The notes under the pieces were generated by a model. It had not been told where the DNA came from. It did not search any database and saw only the letters and a list, made by a program, of their open reading frames with translations. A stretch of 32,881 nucleotides of DNA from the NCBI GenBank assembly GCA_018901125.1, contig JAHIFE010000166.1:1-32881 (forward strand). The letters run 5' to 3'. Positions 25,012 through 32,881 of the stretch are shown here, piece after piece; the stretch's first letter is position 1; every line of letters begins with the position of its first letter. Source of the DNA: Pseudomonadota bacterium. Its GTDB lineage: Bacteria; Desulfobacterota; Desulfobacteria; Desulfobacterales; RPRI01. Position numbers and translations under genes: made by a program.

Positions 25012-25300
25012 AGTAATCCTCTTTTCTCATAAGAACCTTGTGCGATAAACCCTTCATAATCCGGATCAGCAGAAAACAGCCGACAAGACCAAACGCAGAC
25101 CAGAAGCAAGGAATCGTTTCTGCCCAAATAAAAATAGTTTCCGCTAGAGAGAGATGCTCTCCATGATGCACTGCATGGTGCGAAGCAAATACCTTAACAT
25201 AAACATCGAACAATAGAGACACTGCAATCAGTAACCACATAACTTTTTTTACTGTTTTCAGATTATCTCTTAGATATTGTATTGGTTCAGCAAAGTTCAT
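25004..25300 (-). CDS. Small two-TM membrane protein between antiporter-like nuo genes
   Basis: A 98-residue protein of no family I can name. It has an N-terminal charged, probably amphipathic stretch, a first TM (~21-38: VMWLLIAVSLLFDVYVKV), a His-rich loop (ASHHAVHHGEH), a second TM (~60-80: PCFWSAFGLVGCFLLIRI) and a basic-acidic tail. Its start overlaps the stop of the upstream antiporter gene (ATGA) and its end overlaps the start of the next, so the three are translationally coupled. The position suggests an accessory subunit holding the two antiporter-like proteins together, comparable in role to small Mrp subunits. This is inference from gene order. Confidence 0.75.
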   Translation of the reverse strand: MNFAEPIQYLRDNLKTVKKVMWLLIAVSLLFDVYVKVFASHHAVHHGEHLSLAETIFIWAETIPCFWSAFGLVGCFLLIRIMKGLSHKVLMRKEDYYE

Positions 25301-26823
25301 GATGTAAAAACCGCCTTTAATGTATTCATTAAATAATCCGGATCTACTGACTTGACGATATTCATGAAATAATCCGGATAAAGGCCCATAAGTACTGAAG
25401 CAGTGGCAGTAAGAAGCAGAGGAATAACCATATAAACCGGTGCTTCATGTAATCCACTGTGTTTAGCTCCCGGATCACCTTCCCTGGGTTTACCAAATAT
25501 CGTTTTTATAATTACTGGGAAAAAATAGCCTGTGTTTAAGATTGTGCTGGCAAGCAAGACAACTAAAAGAATTTTATTGTTTGCCTGCATAGTTCCAATT
25601 GCCAGATACCATTTAGTAACAAACCCGCAAACAAGAGGAACTCCTATCATGCTCATTGCTGCTATACTGAATGCTGCTATGGTAAAAGGCATCTGTTTTG
25701 CAATTCCACCCATTTCGCTTATTTTTTTGGTATGAAGAGAAACATAAATAGAACCGGCACACATAAAGAGTGTTATTTTTGAAAAAGCATGGTTTGCAAT
25801 ATGAATCAGCCCTCCGGTAACACCACTTGGCGTAAGAAGTGCAACACCAAGTATAACATATGAAAGCTGACTTACTGTTGAATATGCCAACCTTGCTTTC
25901 AGGTCGTCTTTAGTAAGTGCTATTACTGAAGCCATCAAAATTGTGAATGCAGCCACATAAGCGGTTGGAATTCCCAAATTCAATGTATTCATTAGTTCAA
26001 CACCAAAAACAGAAAGCATAACCCTGCTCGTACAAAAAACTCCTGCTTTAACAACAGCCACTGCATGAAGAAGAGCGCTTACAGGAGTAGGAGCAACCAT
26101 CGCCGATGGCAACCAGTTGTGAAATGGCATCATAGCGGCTTTTGCAAACCCGGCAAGATAAAGAACATAAGTTATCTTTACCAAAAGTGGGTTTGCGGTA
26201 GCAGGAAAAATACCATGTAAAATACCTGATGGTGCAAAATCCAGAGTACCAGCCAAAATATAGGTCATAATTATTGCAGGCAGAAAAAATGATTTTGCGG
26301 TACCTGTAAGATAGACCATGTATTTCCTGGCACCCTCATATGATTCTTCATCCTGATGATGGGCAACAAGCGGATATGTAAAGATGGTGATAAGCTCATA
26401 AAACAGGTACAAAGTAAAAAGGTTCCCTGAAAAAGCAACACCTATTGCACCGAAAATTGCCATTGCAAAACAAAAATAATACCGGGTCTGAGCATGTTCT
26501 TTTAAGGAACGCATATAACCGATATTATAAAATGTTACAAGAATCCACAGAAATGATGCTATTATTCCGAAAAGAAGCCCGAGAGCATCAACTCTGAATT
26601 TAAGCGAAATCCCCGGCAAAATAACAAAAGGGGTAAATTCCAGGGCTTTACCCGACAGTATAACGGGCATCATGGAAAGAATAGTAAGAAAAGTAGCCAC
26701 TGCGCCCAGAATAGACCAAGTCTCTCTAAGATTTGGTTTTTTTGGTGTGGCCATAATCAGCAATGAAGCAACCAAAGCGATCAGGACAGCAAGAACCGGC
26801 TTTATAGTGATAATGGTTTCCAT
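25297..26823 (-). CDS. MrpD/NuoM-like proton-conducting subunit (extra antiporter module)
   Basis: A 508-residue, ~14-TM protein of the proton_antipo_M family, close in length and motifs to MrpD and NuoM. TM5 Glu (LYLFYELITIFTYPL), TM7 Lys (AGFAKAAMMPFHNWLPSAM), TM8 Lys (AVAVVKAGVF) and TM12 Lys (GVPLVCGFVTKWYL) are all kept, so it should be an active ion channel. It lies between nuoK and the small membrane protein gene, a place where a standard nuo operon has nuoL. With the 589-residue protein, NuoM and NuoN it gives four antiporter-like subunits. Confidence 0.87.
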   Translation of the reverse strand: METIITIKPVLAVLIALVASLLIMATPKKPNLRETWSILGAVATFLTILSMMPVILSGKALEFTPFVILPGISLKFRVDALGLLFGIIASFLWILVTFYNIGYMRSLKEHAQTRYYFCFAMAIFGAIGVAFSGNLFTLYLFYELITIFTYPLVAHHQDEESYEGARKYMVYLTGTAKSFFLPAIIMTYILAGTLDFAPSGILHGIFPATANPLLVKITYVLYLAGFAKAAMMPFHNWLPSAMVAPTPVSALLHAVAVVKAGVFCTSRVMLSVFGVELMNTLNLGIPTAYVAAFTILMASVIALTKDDLKARLAYSTVSQLSYVILGVALLTPSGVTGGLIHIANHAFSKITLFMCAGSIYVSLHTKKISEMGGIAKQMPFTIAAFSIAAMSMIGVPLVCGFVTKWYLAIGTMQANNKILLVVLLASTILNTGYFFPVIIKTIFGKPREGDPGAKHSGLHEAPVYMVIPLLLTATASVLMGLYPDYFMNIVKSVDPDYLMNTLKAVFTS

Positions 26824-26837
26824 TTGGCTTTAAGTAT

Positions 26838-27146
26838 CTAACCTTTCAGTTCGCTGACACTATCAGCATTAATCGTTTTAAAGTTACGATAGACGGTAAT
26901 AATAATACTGAGAGCTACTGCAGCTTCAGCAGCAGCAACACCCATAATAAACAAAGCAAATATCTGACCTGTTGCAGGCTCTTTTGACAAAAACATATTA
27001 AAAGCCATGAAATTTATGGCAGCGCCGTTTAGAATCAGTTCGGTAGAGATCAGCATACCTATAAGACTGTTATGCTGTAATATCCCGAATATTCCGATAC
27101 AAAACAACAAGGCGCCCAGAATTAAATATGTTGATAGACATTCCAT
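26838..27146 (-). CDS. nuoK: Complex I membrane subunit NuoK
   Basis: A 102-residue, three-TM protein related to MrpC. The two membrane-embedded glutamates that link the quinone site to the pump modules are present (LISTELILNGAAINF and GVAAAEAAVALSIII). AAAGGAATTAACCC precedes the ATG; the gene starts 3 bp after nuoJ ends. Normal length. Confidence 0.95.
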   Translation of the reverse strand: MECLSTYLILGALLFCIGIFGILQHNSLIGMLISTELILNGAAINFMAFNMFLSKEPATGQIFALFIMGVAAAEAAVALSIIITVYRNFKTINADSVSELKG

Positions 27147-27149
27147 GGG

Positions 27150-27686
27150 TTAATTCCTTTTCCGGACAAAACTAGCGACCATAATAGAACCTATAATTGC
27201 AATGGCCAAAAGCAGAGAAATCAATTCGAAAACAAGAAAATAACGGGTCAGCAGTTGATGACCAATAGTTTCTATGGACCAGTCACGAGCTATATCTGCT
27301 ATAGGTTCAAACTTAAGACTCATAATCATCTTCACCATGACTATGAAAACAACAAAACTAACAGCTGTTGCAGTTATAACTTTGAGTTTATTTCTTTTAG
27401 GCAGTTCTTTCTCAAGCGGAGGTGAAAGCATTATGGCAAATATATAAGTCATGCATATAGCGCCGACATATATAAGCAACTGCATCATTGCTACAAATTG
27501 ACTGCCTAAATAAAGATAAACTCCTGTTATCCCGAACATGGCAAGAGCAAGACCCAAAATATTATGTACAATTTTTTTTGGTATTACAGCTAATAATGCA
27601 CCTGCCAGCGTGAAAACAATCATCAGCACGAAAGCAGCCTGCGCCACCATCAGCGGCGGTATCAGATCTGAAATTGTGGTAGTCAT
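27150..27686 (-). CDS. nuoJ: Complex I membrane subunit NuoJ
   Basis: A 178-residue protein with five TM helices. The region LLIYVGAICMTYIFAIML corresponds to the conserved TM3 of NuoJ, whose pi-bulge rotates during turnover in known structures (seen: similarity; mechanism: family knowledge). The start overlaps the nuoI stop (ATGA), with AGAGGAAAG inside nuoI. Normal length. Confidence 0.93.
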   Translation of the reverse strand: MTTTISDLIPPLMVAQAAFVLMIVFTLAGALLAVIPKKIVHNILGLALAMFGITGVYLYLGSQFVAMMQLLIYVGAICMTYIFAIMLSPPLEKELPKRNKLKVITATAVSFVVFIVMVKMIMSLKFEPIADIARDWSIETIGHQLLTRYFLVFELISLLLAIAIIGSIMVASFVRKRN

Positions 27687-28141
27687 TTTCTTTCCTCTAG
27701 CCTTTGCATAATATCCATTACTCCGTCCCAGCGTGAATAAAAGGCCAATTCATACTCATCGGAAAATTTAAGAGTCTTTTCAGGACAAACATCCACACAT
27801 AAACCGCAAAGGCTGCATTTTGTAAAATCAATAAAGTATTGTTTACCGTATTTTCTATCACCGGCCTTTGTCTTTTCTCCCTGAACCTTAATAACATGCG
27901 AAGGACAGGTACGCGCGCATAATCCGCATGCAACGCAATGATGGCTCTTTGTGTCATCAAATATAATGGCTTCGATATGTCCCCTGAAATGTGGAGTCAT
28001 TATCGGCTTTTGACGAGGATACTGAACCGTAACTATAGGCTTGAACATATGTTTTAAAGTTATGCCCATACCTATAATGAGGCTCTTTGATCCTGTAAAT
28101 ATCTCCTTAACGTACTGTTTGAAGCCATACGAGGTATTCAT
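27683..28141 (-). CDS. nuoI: Complex I Fe-S subunit NuoI
   Basis: A 152-residue peripheral subunit carrying two [4Fe-4S] clusters (N6a/N6b): C69-x2-C72-x2-C75-x3-C79 (CVACGLCARTCP) and C109-x2-C112-x2-C115-x3-C119 (CSLCGLCVDVCP). In a complex without NuoG, this subunit is the expected docking point for an external ferredoxin, as proposed for Fpo-like and cyanobacterial complexes. Its ATG overlaps the nuoH stop by one base (TAATG). Confidence 0.95.
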   Translation of the reverse strand: MNTSYGFKQYVKEIFTGSKSLIIGMGITLKHMFKPIVTVQYPRQKPIMTPHFRGHIEAIIFDDTKSHHCVACGLCARTCPSHVIKVQGEKTKAGDRKYGKQYFIDFTKCSLCGLCVDVCPEKTLKFSDEYELAFYSRWDGVMDIMQRLEERK

Positions 28142-29139
28142 TAAAGCACCTTAATAACAATTGCCGTTACCAAAAGGTTTAAGAGAGAAATCGGAATAAG
28201 TACTTTCCACGCAAAATTCATAAGCTGATCAAAACGAAGCCTTGGAAAAGTCCATCTTATCCAGACGGTAACGAAAACTAGAAAGTAAGCCTTTAGCACG
28301 AACCATACAATTCCGGAGAAAAAAGGGCCATGCCAACCGCCAAAAAACAGGACTACGGCCATAGATGAGGCTATAAACATGGCTGTATATTCCGCCATAA
28401 AAAACAGGGCGTCTCTCATTCCGGTATATTCGGTATGAAATCCCGAAACCAGCTCGGATTCGGCCTCCACAAGGTCAAAAGGAGCCCGGTTCGTTTCCGC
28501 CGTTGAACAGATAATAAAAATTATAGCGGCAACCGGTTGCAGAATAAAATTCCAAACTGTGGATTGATCCGAAACAATTTGACTCATCTTAAAAGAATTA
28601 CTCATGATAATAACCGACATTGTAGAAAGCAGAAGCGGTATTTCATAAGCTATGCTCTGTGCAACCGCCCGAACGGCTCCAATCAGAGAATATTTATTAT
28701 TTGAAGCCCATCCGCCCATCATTATAGATAGACCTGAAATACTGGAAAAAGCAAAGATCAGCAAAATACCTACATTTAGCTCTCTGATCTGCATAACCGG
28801 GCTGAAAGGAATTACAACAAAACAAACAATAGCCGGAATTACAACAATGCAGGGAGCCATCCAGAAAAGAGGTTTGTCCGCAAGATCTGGCGTTATCATT
28901 TCCTTGCACATCAATTTTACAGCATCGATAAGACTCTGTAGAATTCCGTGCGGGCCTACTTCCATAGGTCCGGGGCGAAGTTGTATATGCCCTGCAACCT
29001 TACGTTCAACCCATACAAGAAAAGCGGAATTTAAAGGTACAAATATTAAAACCAGCAGGAGACCTACAACGCCCACCAGCAAATCCGGGCCTAAAAATCC
29101 ATAAATATCTTTAATAATTGGAAGTTGTGTCATATTCAC
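28141..29139 (-). CDS. nuoH: Complex I membrane subunit NuoH
   Basis: A 332-residue, ~8-TM subunit that forms the quinone cavity with NuoB and NuoD. Conserved signatures are [19 protein letters not shown] near the N-terminus and [19 protein letters not shown] with the following [12 protein letters not shown], which include the acidic E-channel loop. The start is GTG at 29139 overlapping the nuoD stop by 4 bp; an ATG two codons later is an alternative. GGAG lies upstream. Normal length. Confidence 0.95.
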   Translation of the reverse strand: MNMTQLPIIKDIYGFLGPDLLVGVVGLLLVLIFVPLNSAFLVWVERKVAGHIQLRPGPMEVGPHGILQSLIDAVKLMCKEMITPDLADKPLFWMAPCIVVIPAIVCFVVIPFSPVMQIRELNVGILLIFAFSSISGLSIMMGGWASNNKYSLIGAVRAVAQSIAYEIPLLLSTMSVIIMSNSFKMSQIVSDQSTVWNFILQPVAAIIFIICSTAETNRAPFDLVEAESELVSGFHTEYTGMRDALFFMAEYTAMFIASSMAVVLFFGGWHGPFFSGIVWFVLKAYFLVFVTVWIRWTFPRLRFDQLMNFAWKVLIPISLLNLLVTAIVIKVL

Positions 29140-30263
29140 CGGTCAATCTCCGGAACCGTTACATCGATACTGCCAAAGATAGCGACAAGATCGGCAACAA
29201 AATGTCCAGGAATAATCTTACTCATAACAAATAAATTGGAAAAAGAGGGTGCGCGCACTTTAAGTCTATACGGAATACGCGTACCATCACTGACTATATA
29301 ATAACCCACAGCACCGCGGGCACTCTCAAAAGAATGATAACAGTCCCCGGCAGGTGGTGTAATAAAACACGGAACATCGGCACGAATAGGGCCATCGGGC
29401 AGATTGTTCATAGCCTGCTCAATAATTCTTAAGCTTTGCTCAATTTCGGCTAACCGTACCAAATATCGGGCCATACAATCTCCCTCTTCTTTGGTCGGAA
29501 TCTCAAAATTGAAATCTTCATACGAAGAATAAGGTTCGCTTTTGCGCACATCATAGTTTACGCCTGAACCGCGTAATGTCGGTCCGGTAACCCCGTAATC
29601 CAGCGCTACATCTTTACTGATAACCCCGACTCCGACGGTACGTTTAATAAAAATTATATTTCCGGTTATCAAATCATTGTAGAGTTTGAATCGCTCTCTC
29701 ATTCGATCTATAAACCGTCTGGCACTATCACAAAATGTCTGATCTATATCAACACGAACCCCACCAAAGCGGCTATAATTATAGGTAAGGCGCGACCCGG
29801 TAATCGTTTCCAGAAGATCAAGTATAATTTCACGATCATCCCAGCCGTAAAGAAATGGCGTATATGCACCAATACCCATAACAAAATCCATGACACCAAG
29901 CAAATGGCTGGCTACACGATTAAGTTCGGAAGTAATAACCCTGATATATCGCGCTCTCTTTGGCACTTCAATACCGCAAAGCTTTTCAACCGCTTCACAA
30001 TATCCTGTATTAAAAATCATGCCGGAAAGGTAATCCATCCGGGCAGAATTTGGATAAAACTGCTCATAAATGCGGTTCTCGGCCATTTTCTCATGGCCCC
30101 GATGCGTATAACCTATGAGCATTTCAGCTTTGACCACCACTTCTCCGTCAAGGGTAAGCAAAAAGTGCAACACCCCGTGAGTACTCGGATGCTGAGGGCC
30201 AAGATTGAGCTGATATAGCCGCTCATTTATATTTATGTCGTCTATAGTTTTCATGGTCAACAT
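29136..30263 (-). CDS. nuoD: Complex I subunit NuoD (49-kDa type)
   Basis: A 375-residue peripheral subunit lining the quinone site, related to [NiFe]-hydrogenase large subunits but without the metal-ligand cysteines. [17 protein letters not shown] holds the His that contacts the quinone head; [12 protein letters not shown] and the C-terminal [12 protein letters not shown] are typical. NuoC and NuoD are separate genes here, unlike the fused NuoCD of E. coli. The start overlaps the end of nuoC; the ATG at 30263 or the one three codons later could be used, as neither has a strong ribosome binding site. Confidence 0.95.
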   Translation of the reverse strand: MLTMKTIDDININERLYQLNLGPQHPSTHGVLHFLLTLDGEVVVKAEMLIGYTHRGHEKMAENRIYEQFYPNSARMDYLSGMIFNTGYCEAVEKLCGIEVPKRARYIRVITSELNRVASHLLGVMDFVMGIGAYTPFLYGWDDREIILDLLETITGSRLTYNYSRFGGVRVDIDQTFCDSARRFIDRMRERFKLYNDLITGNIIFIKRTVGVGVISKDVALDYGVTGPTLRGSGVNYDVRKSEPYSSYEDFNFEIPTKEEGDCMARYLVRLAEIEQSLRIIEQAMNNLPDGPIRADVPCFITPPAGDCYHSFESARGAVGYYIVSDGTRIPYRLKVRAPSFSNLFVMSKIIPGHFVADLVAIFGSIDVTVPEIDR

Positions 30264-30751
30264 AGCATATCATCTATTTCTCCGGTTATAGTAGTCTTAC
30301 CGAAGTTCTTTAATAATGGAAAATAATCTGCATCATCGGGGTTTAGTATACGTCTTAAATCCGGATGCTCCTTAAATTGGATACCGAAAAAGTCATAAAC
30401 CTCCCGTTCCAGCCAAATGGCTTCTGAATAAACTGCCGAAACGGTAAACGGCGGTTCATCCTTTGGCACGCGTATCCGCACCATTACACGGATATTATCC
30501 TGATTATAATTAAAATAGAGGTAAACGATCTCGAACGAATCTATAAAATCAACCGCTGTAACGGTTTCTAAATTGAATCGCCTGCTCCTCATTTCCTTAG
30601 CTACCCTGCGCATACCGACCTTGCTTGAACTGAACTCCAGGTGATAGCCTGTAAGGACATAATCACTCTGGCTGATCTTTGCTTCAGGCACGGACTTCGC
30701 CAGATTATTTTTTAGCTCTTCCAGCAGCTTTTTCTGCCCTTCGGTTAGCAT
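30257..30751 (-). CDS. nuoC: Complex I subunit NuoC (30-kDa type)
   Basis: A 164-residue hydrophilic subunit that braces NuoD and NuoI. The family signature is [22 protein letters not shown] near residue 115. The gene overlaps the 3' end of nuoB by 47 bp in another frame; AAAGGAAC within nuoB supports the ATG at 30751. No cofactor is expected. Confidence 0.93.
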   Translation of the reverse strand: MLTEGQKKLLEELKNNLAKSVPEAKISQSDYVLTGYHLEFSSSKVGMRRVAKEMRSRRFNLETVTAVDFIDSFEIVYLYFNYNQDNIRVMVRIRVPKDEPPFTVSAVYSEAIWLEREVYDFFGIQFKEHPDLRRILNPDDADYFPLLKNFGKTTITGEIDDMLC

Positions 30752-31256
30752 CTATTGTTCCTTTACTAATCAAGGTTTGTAATTTAAGAAGTCCCTGAAT
30801 AAAAGCTTCCGGACGTGGTGGACATCCGGGAATATAAATATCAACGGGAATAATCTTGTCTGTTCCGTTAACTATTGCGTACTGTCCATCATAAGCAAAC
30901 GGCCCTCCGGAAATAGCACAATTGCCCATTGCCATTACCCATTTGGGTCCCGGCATCTGTTCATACAGAGTTTTTATGGTAGGAACTAGTTTCTTTGATA
31001 TTGTTCCTGCAACAACCATAACATCCGACTGGCGTGGGCTTGCTCTGAAAATGGTCCCGAACCTATCAAGATCGAATCGTGCCATACCTGCGGCCATCAT
31101 CTCTATAGCACAGCATGCAATCCCAAAAGTAATGGGCCAGAGAGAATTTACCCTTGCCAGATTTAATAAATCCTGAACAGGAGCAAATCCCAGTACTGCC
31201 GGTGCTCCATCCATCCCAATAGTAGGTTCACAATATGGACTTTTCTTTATCTCCAT
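30705..31256 (-). CDS. nuoB: Complex I Fe-S subunit NuoB (cluster N2)
   Basis: A 183-residue subunit binding the terminal [4Fe-4S] cluster N2, which hands electrons to quinone. All four ligands are seen: the adjacent pair C48-C49 ([11 protein letters not shown]), C113 (MGNCAISGG) and C145 ([10 protein letters not shown]). [17 protein letters not shown] is also characteristic. The start overlaps nuoA by 10 bp with AAAGGAG inside nuoA. The last ~15 residues are Arg/Lys/Ala-rich. Confidence 0.96.
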   Translation of the reverse strand: MEIKKSPYCEPTIGMDGAPAVLGFAPVQDLLNLARVNSLWPITFGIACCAIEMMAAGMARFDLDRFGTIFRASPRQSDVMVVAGTISKKLVPTIKTLYEQMPGPKWVMAMGNCAISGGPFAYDGQYAIVNGTDKIIPVDIYIPGCPPRPEAFIQGLLKLQTLISKGTIDANRRAEKAAGRAKK

Positions 31257-31630
31257 TCAAAAACTCCTTTGCGCCAGGCATAAACAATTGCCAGAGAAAT
31301 GATAAAAAGGAAGATAAAGAGTTCGACCAGTTCGATATAAGCGGTTCCTTTCTGATAAGTCAGGAGCACCGGAAAGAGGTAAAGTACGTCCACATCAAAA
31401 GCTAAAAAAATCAGGGCGAAAAGATAATAGGACGCACCGAATTGAATCCAGGCGGTTCTGATTGGAGCCACACCGCTTTCATAGGTTTCTCCTCTTCTTT
31501 TTCCACGATAGTTAGGACCTATCAAGGAATTTAACACAACCATCACAACTGATAGTCCAATGGCGACTAAGAAGAAAATAAATACAAAGAAAAAATCATA
31601 TAGGCCGGCTTGTAGCATCTGAGAAAACAC
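31247..31630 (-). CDS. nuoA: Complex I membrane subunit NuoA
   Basis: A 127-residue, three-TM subunit, first gene of the nuo operon. The conserved loop [12 protein letters not shown] and the second helix [12 protein letters not shown] match the family. The start is taken as GTG at 31630 because GGGAG lies nine bases upstream; an ATG four codons later has no ribosome binding site. A candidate promoter lies 62 bp upstream. Confidence 0.93.
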   Translation of the reverse strand: MFSQMLQAGLYDFFFVFIFFLVAIGLSVVMVVLNSLIGPNYRGKRRGETYESGVAPIRTAWIQFGASYYLFALIFLAFDVDVLYLFPVLLTYQKGTAYIELVELFIFLFIISLAIVYAWRKGVFEWR

Positions 31631-31691
31631 AGCTTATAACTCCCATACCCTCACATAAAATTTTTCATGACTCAACGTAATTGTTTCGGCT

Positions 31692-31721
31692 CTCATATCT
31701 GGTTGGAACAACTTTTGTCAA
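31692..31721 (-). promoter_or_regulatory. Likely sigma-70-type promoter of the nuo operon
   Basis: A perfect -35 TTGACA (31716-31721) and a -10 TATGAG (31692-31697, four of six) are 18 bp apart, 62 bp before the nuoA start and after the T-rich end of the thrS side. Confidence 0.45.
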
Positions 31722-31761
31722 GCAAAAAAAATAAAAAACCCTCTGAAAATTATGATTACGT

Positions 31762-31783
31762 AAAAAGTCAAAAAACGACTTCC
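31762..31783 (-). terminator. Weak hairpin that may end the thrS transcript
   Basis: On the minus strand AAGTC, a loop of GTTTTTT, then GACTT followed by TTT gives a short stem that two flanking G-U pairs could lengthen. Further T-runs follow before the nuo promoter. The stem is short, so confidence is low. Confidence 0.35.
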
Positions 31784-31833
31784 TACCCGGCGCAAAATTG
31801 GTATTCTGAGCCTTTTTGCACCCCTAAGCCTTG

Positions 31834-31875
31834 AACCTTTACCCTCTAACCTTTATCCTTAAACCTTTACTCTTA
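31834..31875. repeat. Three tandem copies of an imperfect 14-bp repeat
   Basis: On the minus strand the units are TAAGAGTAAAGGTT, TAAGGATAAAGGTT and AGAGGGTAAAGGTT, ending 33 bp after the thrS stop. Each unit keeps TAAAGGTT. It is likely a slippage-prone non-coding repeat. Confidence 0.75.
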
Positions 31876-31907
31876 TGAGCTTATCAACTCACGAACTATC
31901 TTTTACT

Positions 31908-32881
31908 TTATTCTTCATCAAATATTTCAAGATCAAGCTTTCGTTCTTTAATTTGAGATAGTACAATTTTTACAAAATTGTCAATCGTTATTCCATACTT
32001 GATCTTGCCGCTTAAGTTCCTTACAGAAACTGTTCCGGCTTCCATTTCCTTTGGCCCGCATGTGATTATCAGTGGCACATAGCTTAACTGGGCGTCTCTA
32101 ATTTTCTTTTTTAGACTTTCCGTTCTGCTGTCCAGTTCAGTGCGAATTCCATTTTTTTCGAGCACATCTTTTATCCCGGCTGCATATGGAATAAGCTCGT
32201 CATTTATCGGAAGCAATGCTGCCTGAACCGGCGCCATCCAGAGGGGAAATTTTCCGGCAAAATGTTCAATCAATATCCCGAAAAACCTCTCGATAGAGCC
32301 GTATATTACCCTGTGTATCATTATCGGGCGGCATTTTTCATTATTTTTATCGATGTAGCTCAGATCAAATCTTTCTGGCAATGCCATGTCAAGCTGCACG
32401 GTCCCACATTGCCAAGTTCTTCCAAGAGCATCCTTTATATGAATATCTATTTTAGGCCCGTAAAAAGCGCCATCACCTTCATTTGTTTTGTAATCCATCC
32501 CATAGACTTTCAGAGCCGATTCCAAACCTTGTGTAGCAGTATTCCATTGCTCATCGTTTCCTATGGATTTTTCAGGACGTGTTGAAAGTTCAAGATGAAA
32601 ACTCAGCCCGAACGTACTGTAAATCCTTTCAACAAGTCTAAGCACTCCAAGAATTTCGCTTTCTATCTGGTCGGGCGTCATAAATATATGGGCATCATCC
32701 TGGTGAAAAGCCCTGACTCTGAAAAGGCCGGATAAAACCCCGCTTAATTCATGCCGGTGAACAAGGCCTATTTCTGCGGATCGAAGCGGCAAATCTTTAT
32801 AGGAATGAGGTTTCATTCCAAAAAGAAGCATTCCGCCGGGACAGTTCATGGGTTTTATTGCATATTCGATTTCATCCACTA
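31908..32881 (-). CDS. thrS: Threonyl-tRNA synthetase, C-terminal half (cut by the window edge)
   Basis: About 324 residues of an enzyme normally ~640 long; the start lies beyond the right edge. Visible parts are the class II catalytic core with the zinc-ligand Cys (KPMNCPGGM), motif 2 region (VHRHELSG, FRVRAFHQDDAHIF with a zinc-ligand His), motif 3 region (MIHRVIYGSIERFFGILIEH) and the C-terminal anticodon-binding domain from about FPLWMAPVQ. It charges tRNA-Thr in the cytoplasm. No break is visible. It is transcribed towards the nuo operon, with 277 bp between them containing a 14-bp tandem repeat, a weak terminator and a promoter. Confidence 0.96.
   Translation of the reverse strand, partial: VDEIEYAIKPMNCPGGMLLFGMKPHSYKDLPLRSAEIGLVHRHELSGVLSGLFRVRAFHQDDAHIFMTPDQIESEILGVLRLVERIYSTFGLSFHLELSTRPEKSIGNDEQWNTATQGLESALKVYGMDYKTNEGDGAFYGPKIDIHIKDALGRTWQCGTVQLDMALPERFDLSYIDKNNEKCRPIMIHRVIYGSIERFFGILIEHFAGKFPLWMAPVQAALLPINDELIPYAAGIKDVLEKNGIRTELDSRTESLKKKIRDAQLSYVPLIITCGPKEMEAGTVSVRNLSGKIKYGITIDNFVKIVLSQIKERKLDLEIFDEE

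Noticed and set aside
31834-31875. CRISPR array from the short tandem repeats
   Set aside because: The units are contiguous 14-bp repeats without spacers and no cas genes are present.
31631-31907. tRNA or riboswitch between thrS and nuoA
   Set aside because: No cloverleaf, T-box or other known fold is visible; only a tandem repeat, a weak hairpin and a promoter-like sequence.

Overview
The window looks like a piece of the chromosome of a strictly anaerobic, low-GC Desulfobacterota bacterium, most likely a sulfate reducer of the Desulfobacterales type. This is inferred from gene content: a selenocysteine formate dehydrogenase, a complex I without the NADH module, benzoyl-CoA-reductase-like proteins, a B12-type radical SAM enzyme and low-potential Fe-S proteins. 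No 16S or database comparison was possible.

Layout. (1) Bases 1-3040 are a gene graveyard: a complete-looking IS4-family element whose left terminal repeat starts at base 1, a collapsed short-chain dehydrogenase, a truncated DUF1329-type exported protein and a dead IS110-family transposase. (2) 3055-6610, minus strand: a three-gene operon for a CsgG/FlgT-like exported protein, a radical SAM protein and a flavodoxin-ferredoxin fusion that could supply its electrons. (3) 7030-10780, plus strand: an aminotransferase, then a two-gene set resembling the two catalytic subunits of ATP-dependent benzoyl-CoA reductase (BcrC/BzdN and BcrB/BzdO). No ATPase/activase gene is present. (4) 10777-13848, minus strand: a PagL-like lipid A deacylase, the relic of a molybdenum hydroxylase, and an Old Yellow Enzyme/2,4-dienoyl-CoA reductase family protein. 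(5) 14281-20068, minus strand: a redox module made of a giant formate dehydrogenase with an in-frame TGA (selenocysteine) and a clear SECIS hairpin, the 3' relic of a second formate dehydrogenase, a small ferredoxin with Asp in a cluster-ligand position, and a NuoE/NuoF-type protein that has lost its whole NADH/FMN core. (6) 20083-31630, minus strand: nuoABCDHIJK, two NuoL/MrpD-like antiporter genes separated by a small membrane protein, then nuoM and nuoN. (7) 31908 to the window edge: the C-terminal half of threonyl-tRNA synthetase.

How the parts fit. The Nuo set contains the quinone-reducing and membrane arms but not NuoE, F and G, so it probably takes electrons from a ferredoxin. The downstream ferredoxin, core-less NuoEF protein and formate dehydrogenase are the obvious candidates. 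The formate dehydrogenase carries its own [2Fe-2S], GltD-like FAD/NAD(P), ferredoxin and Mo/W domains, so one polypeptide could link formate to NAD(P) and ferredoxin.

Two copies of a ~141-bp MITE-like repeat lie just upstream of the two genes for exported envelope proteins, in the same orientation relative to each. Candidate operators are a 9-bp inverted repeat ahead of the BcrC-like gene and a 22-bp palindrome upstream of the formate dehydrogenase.
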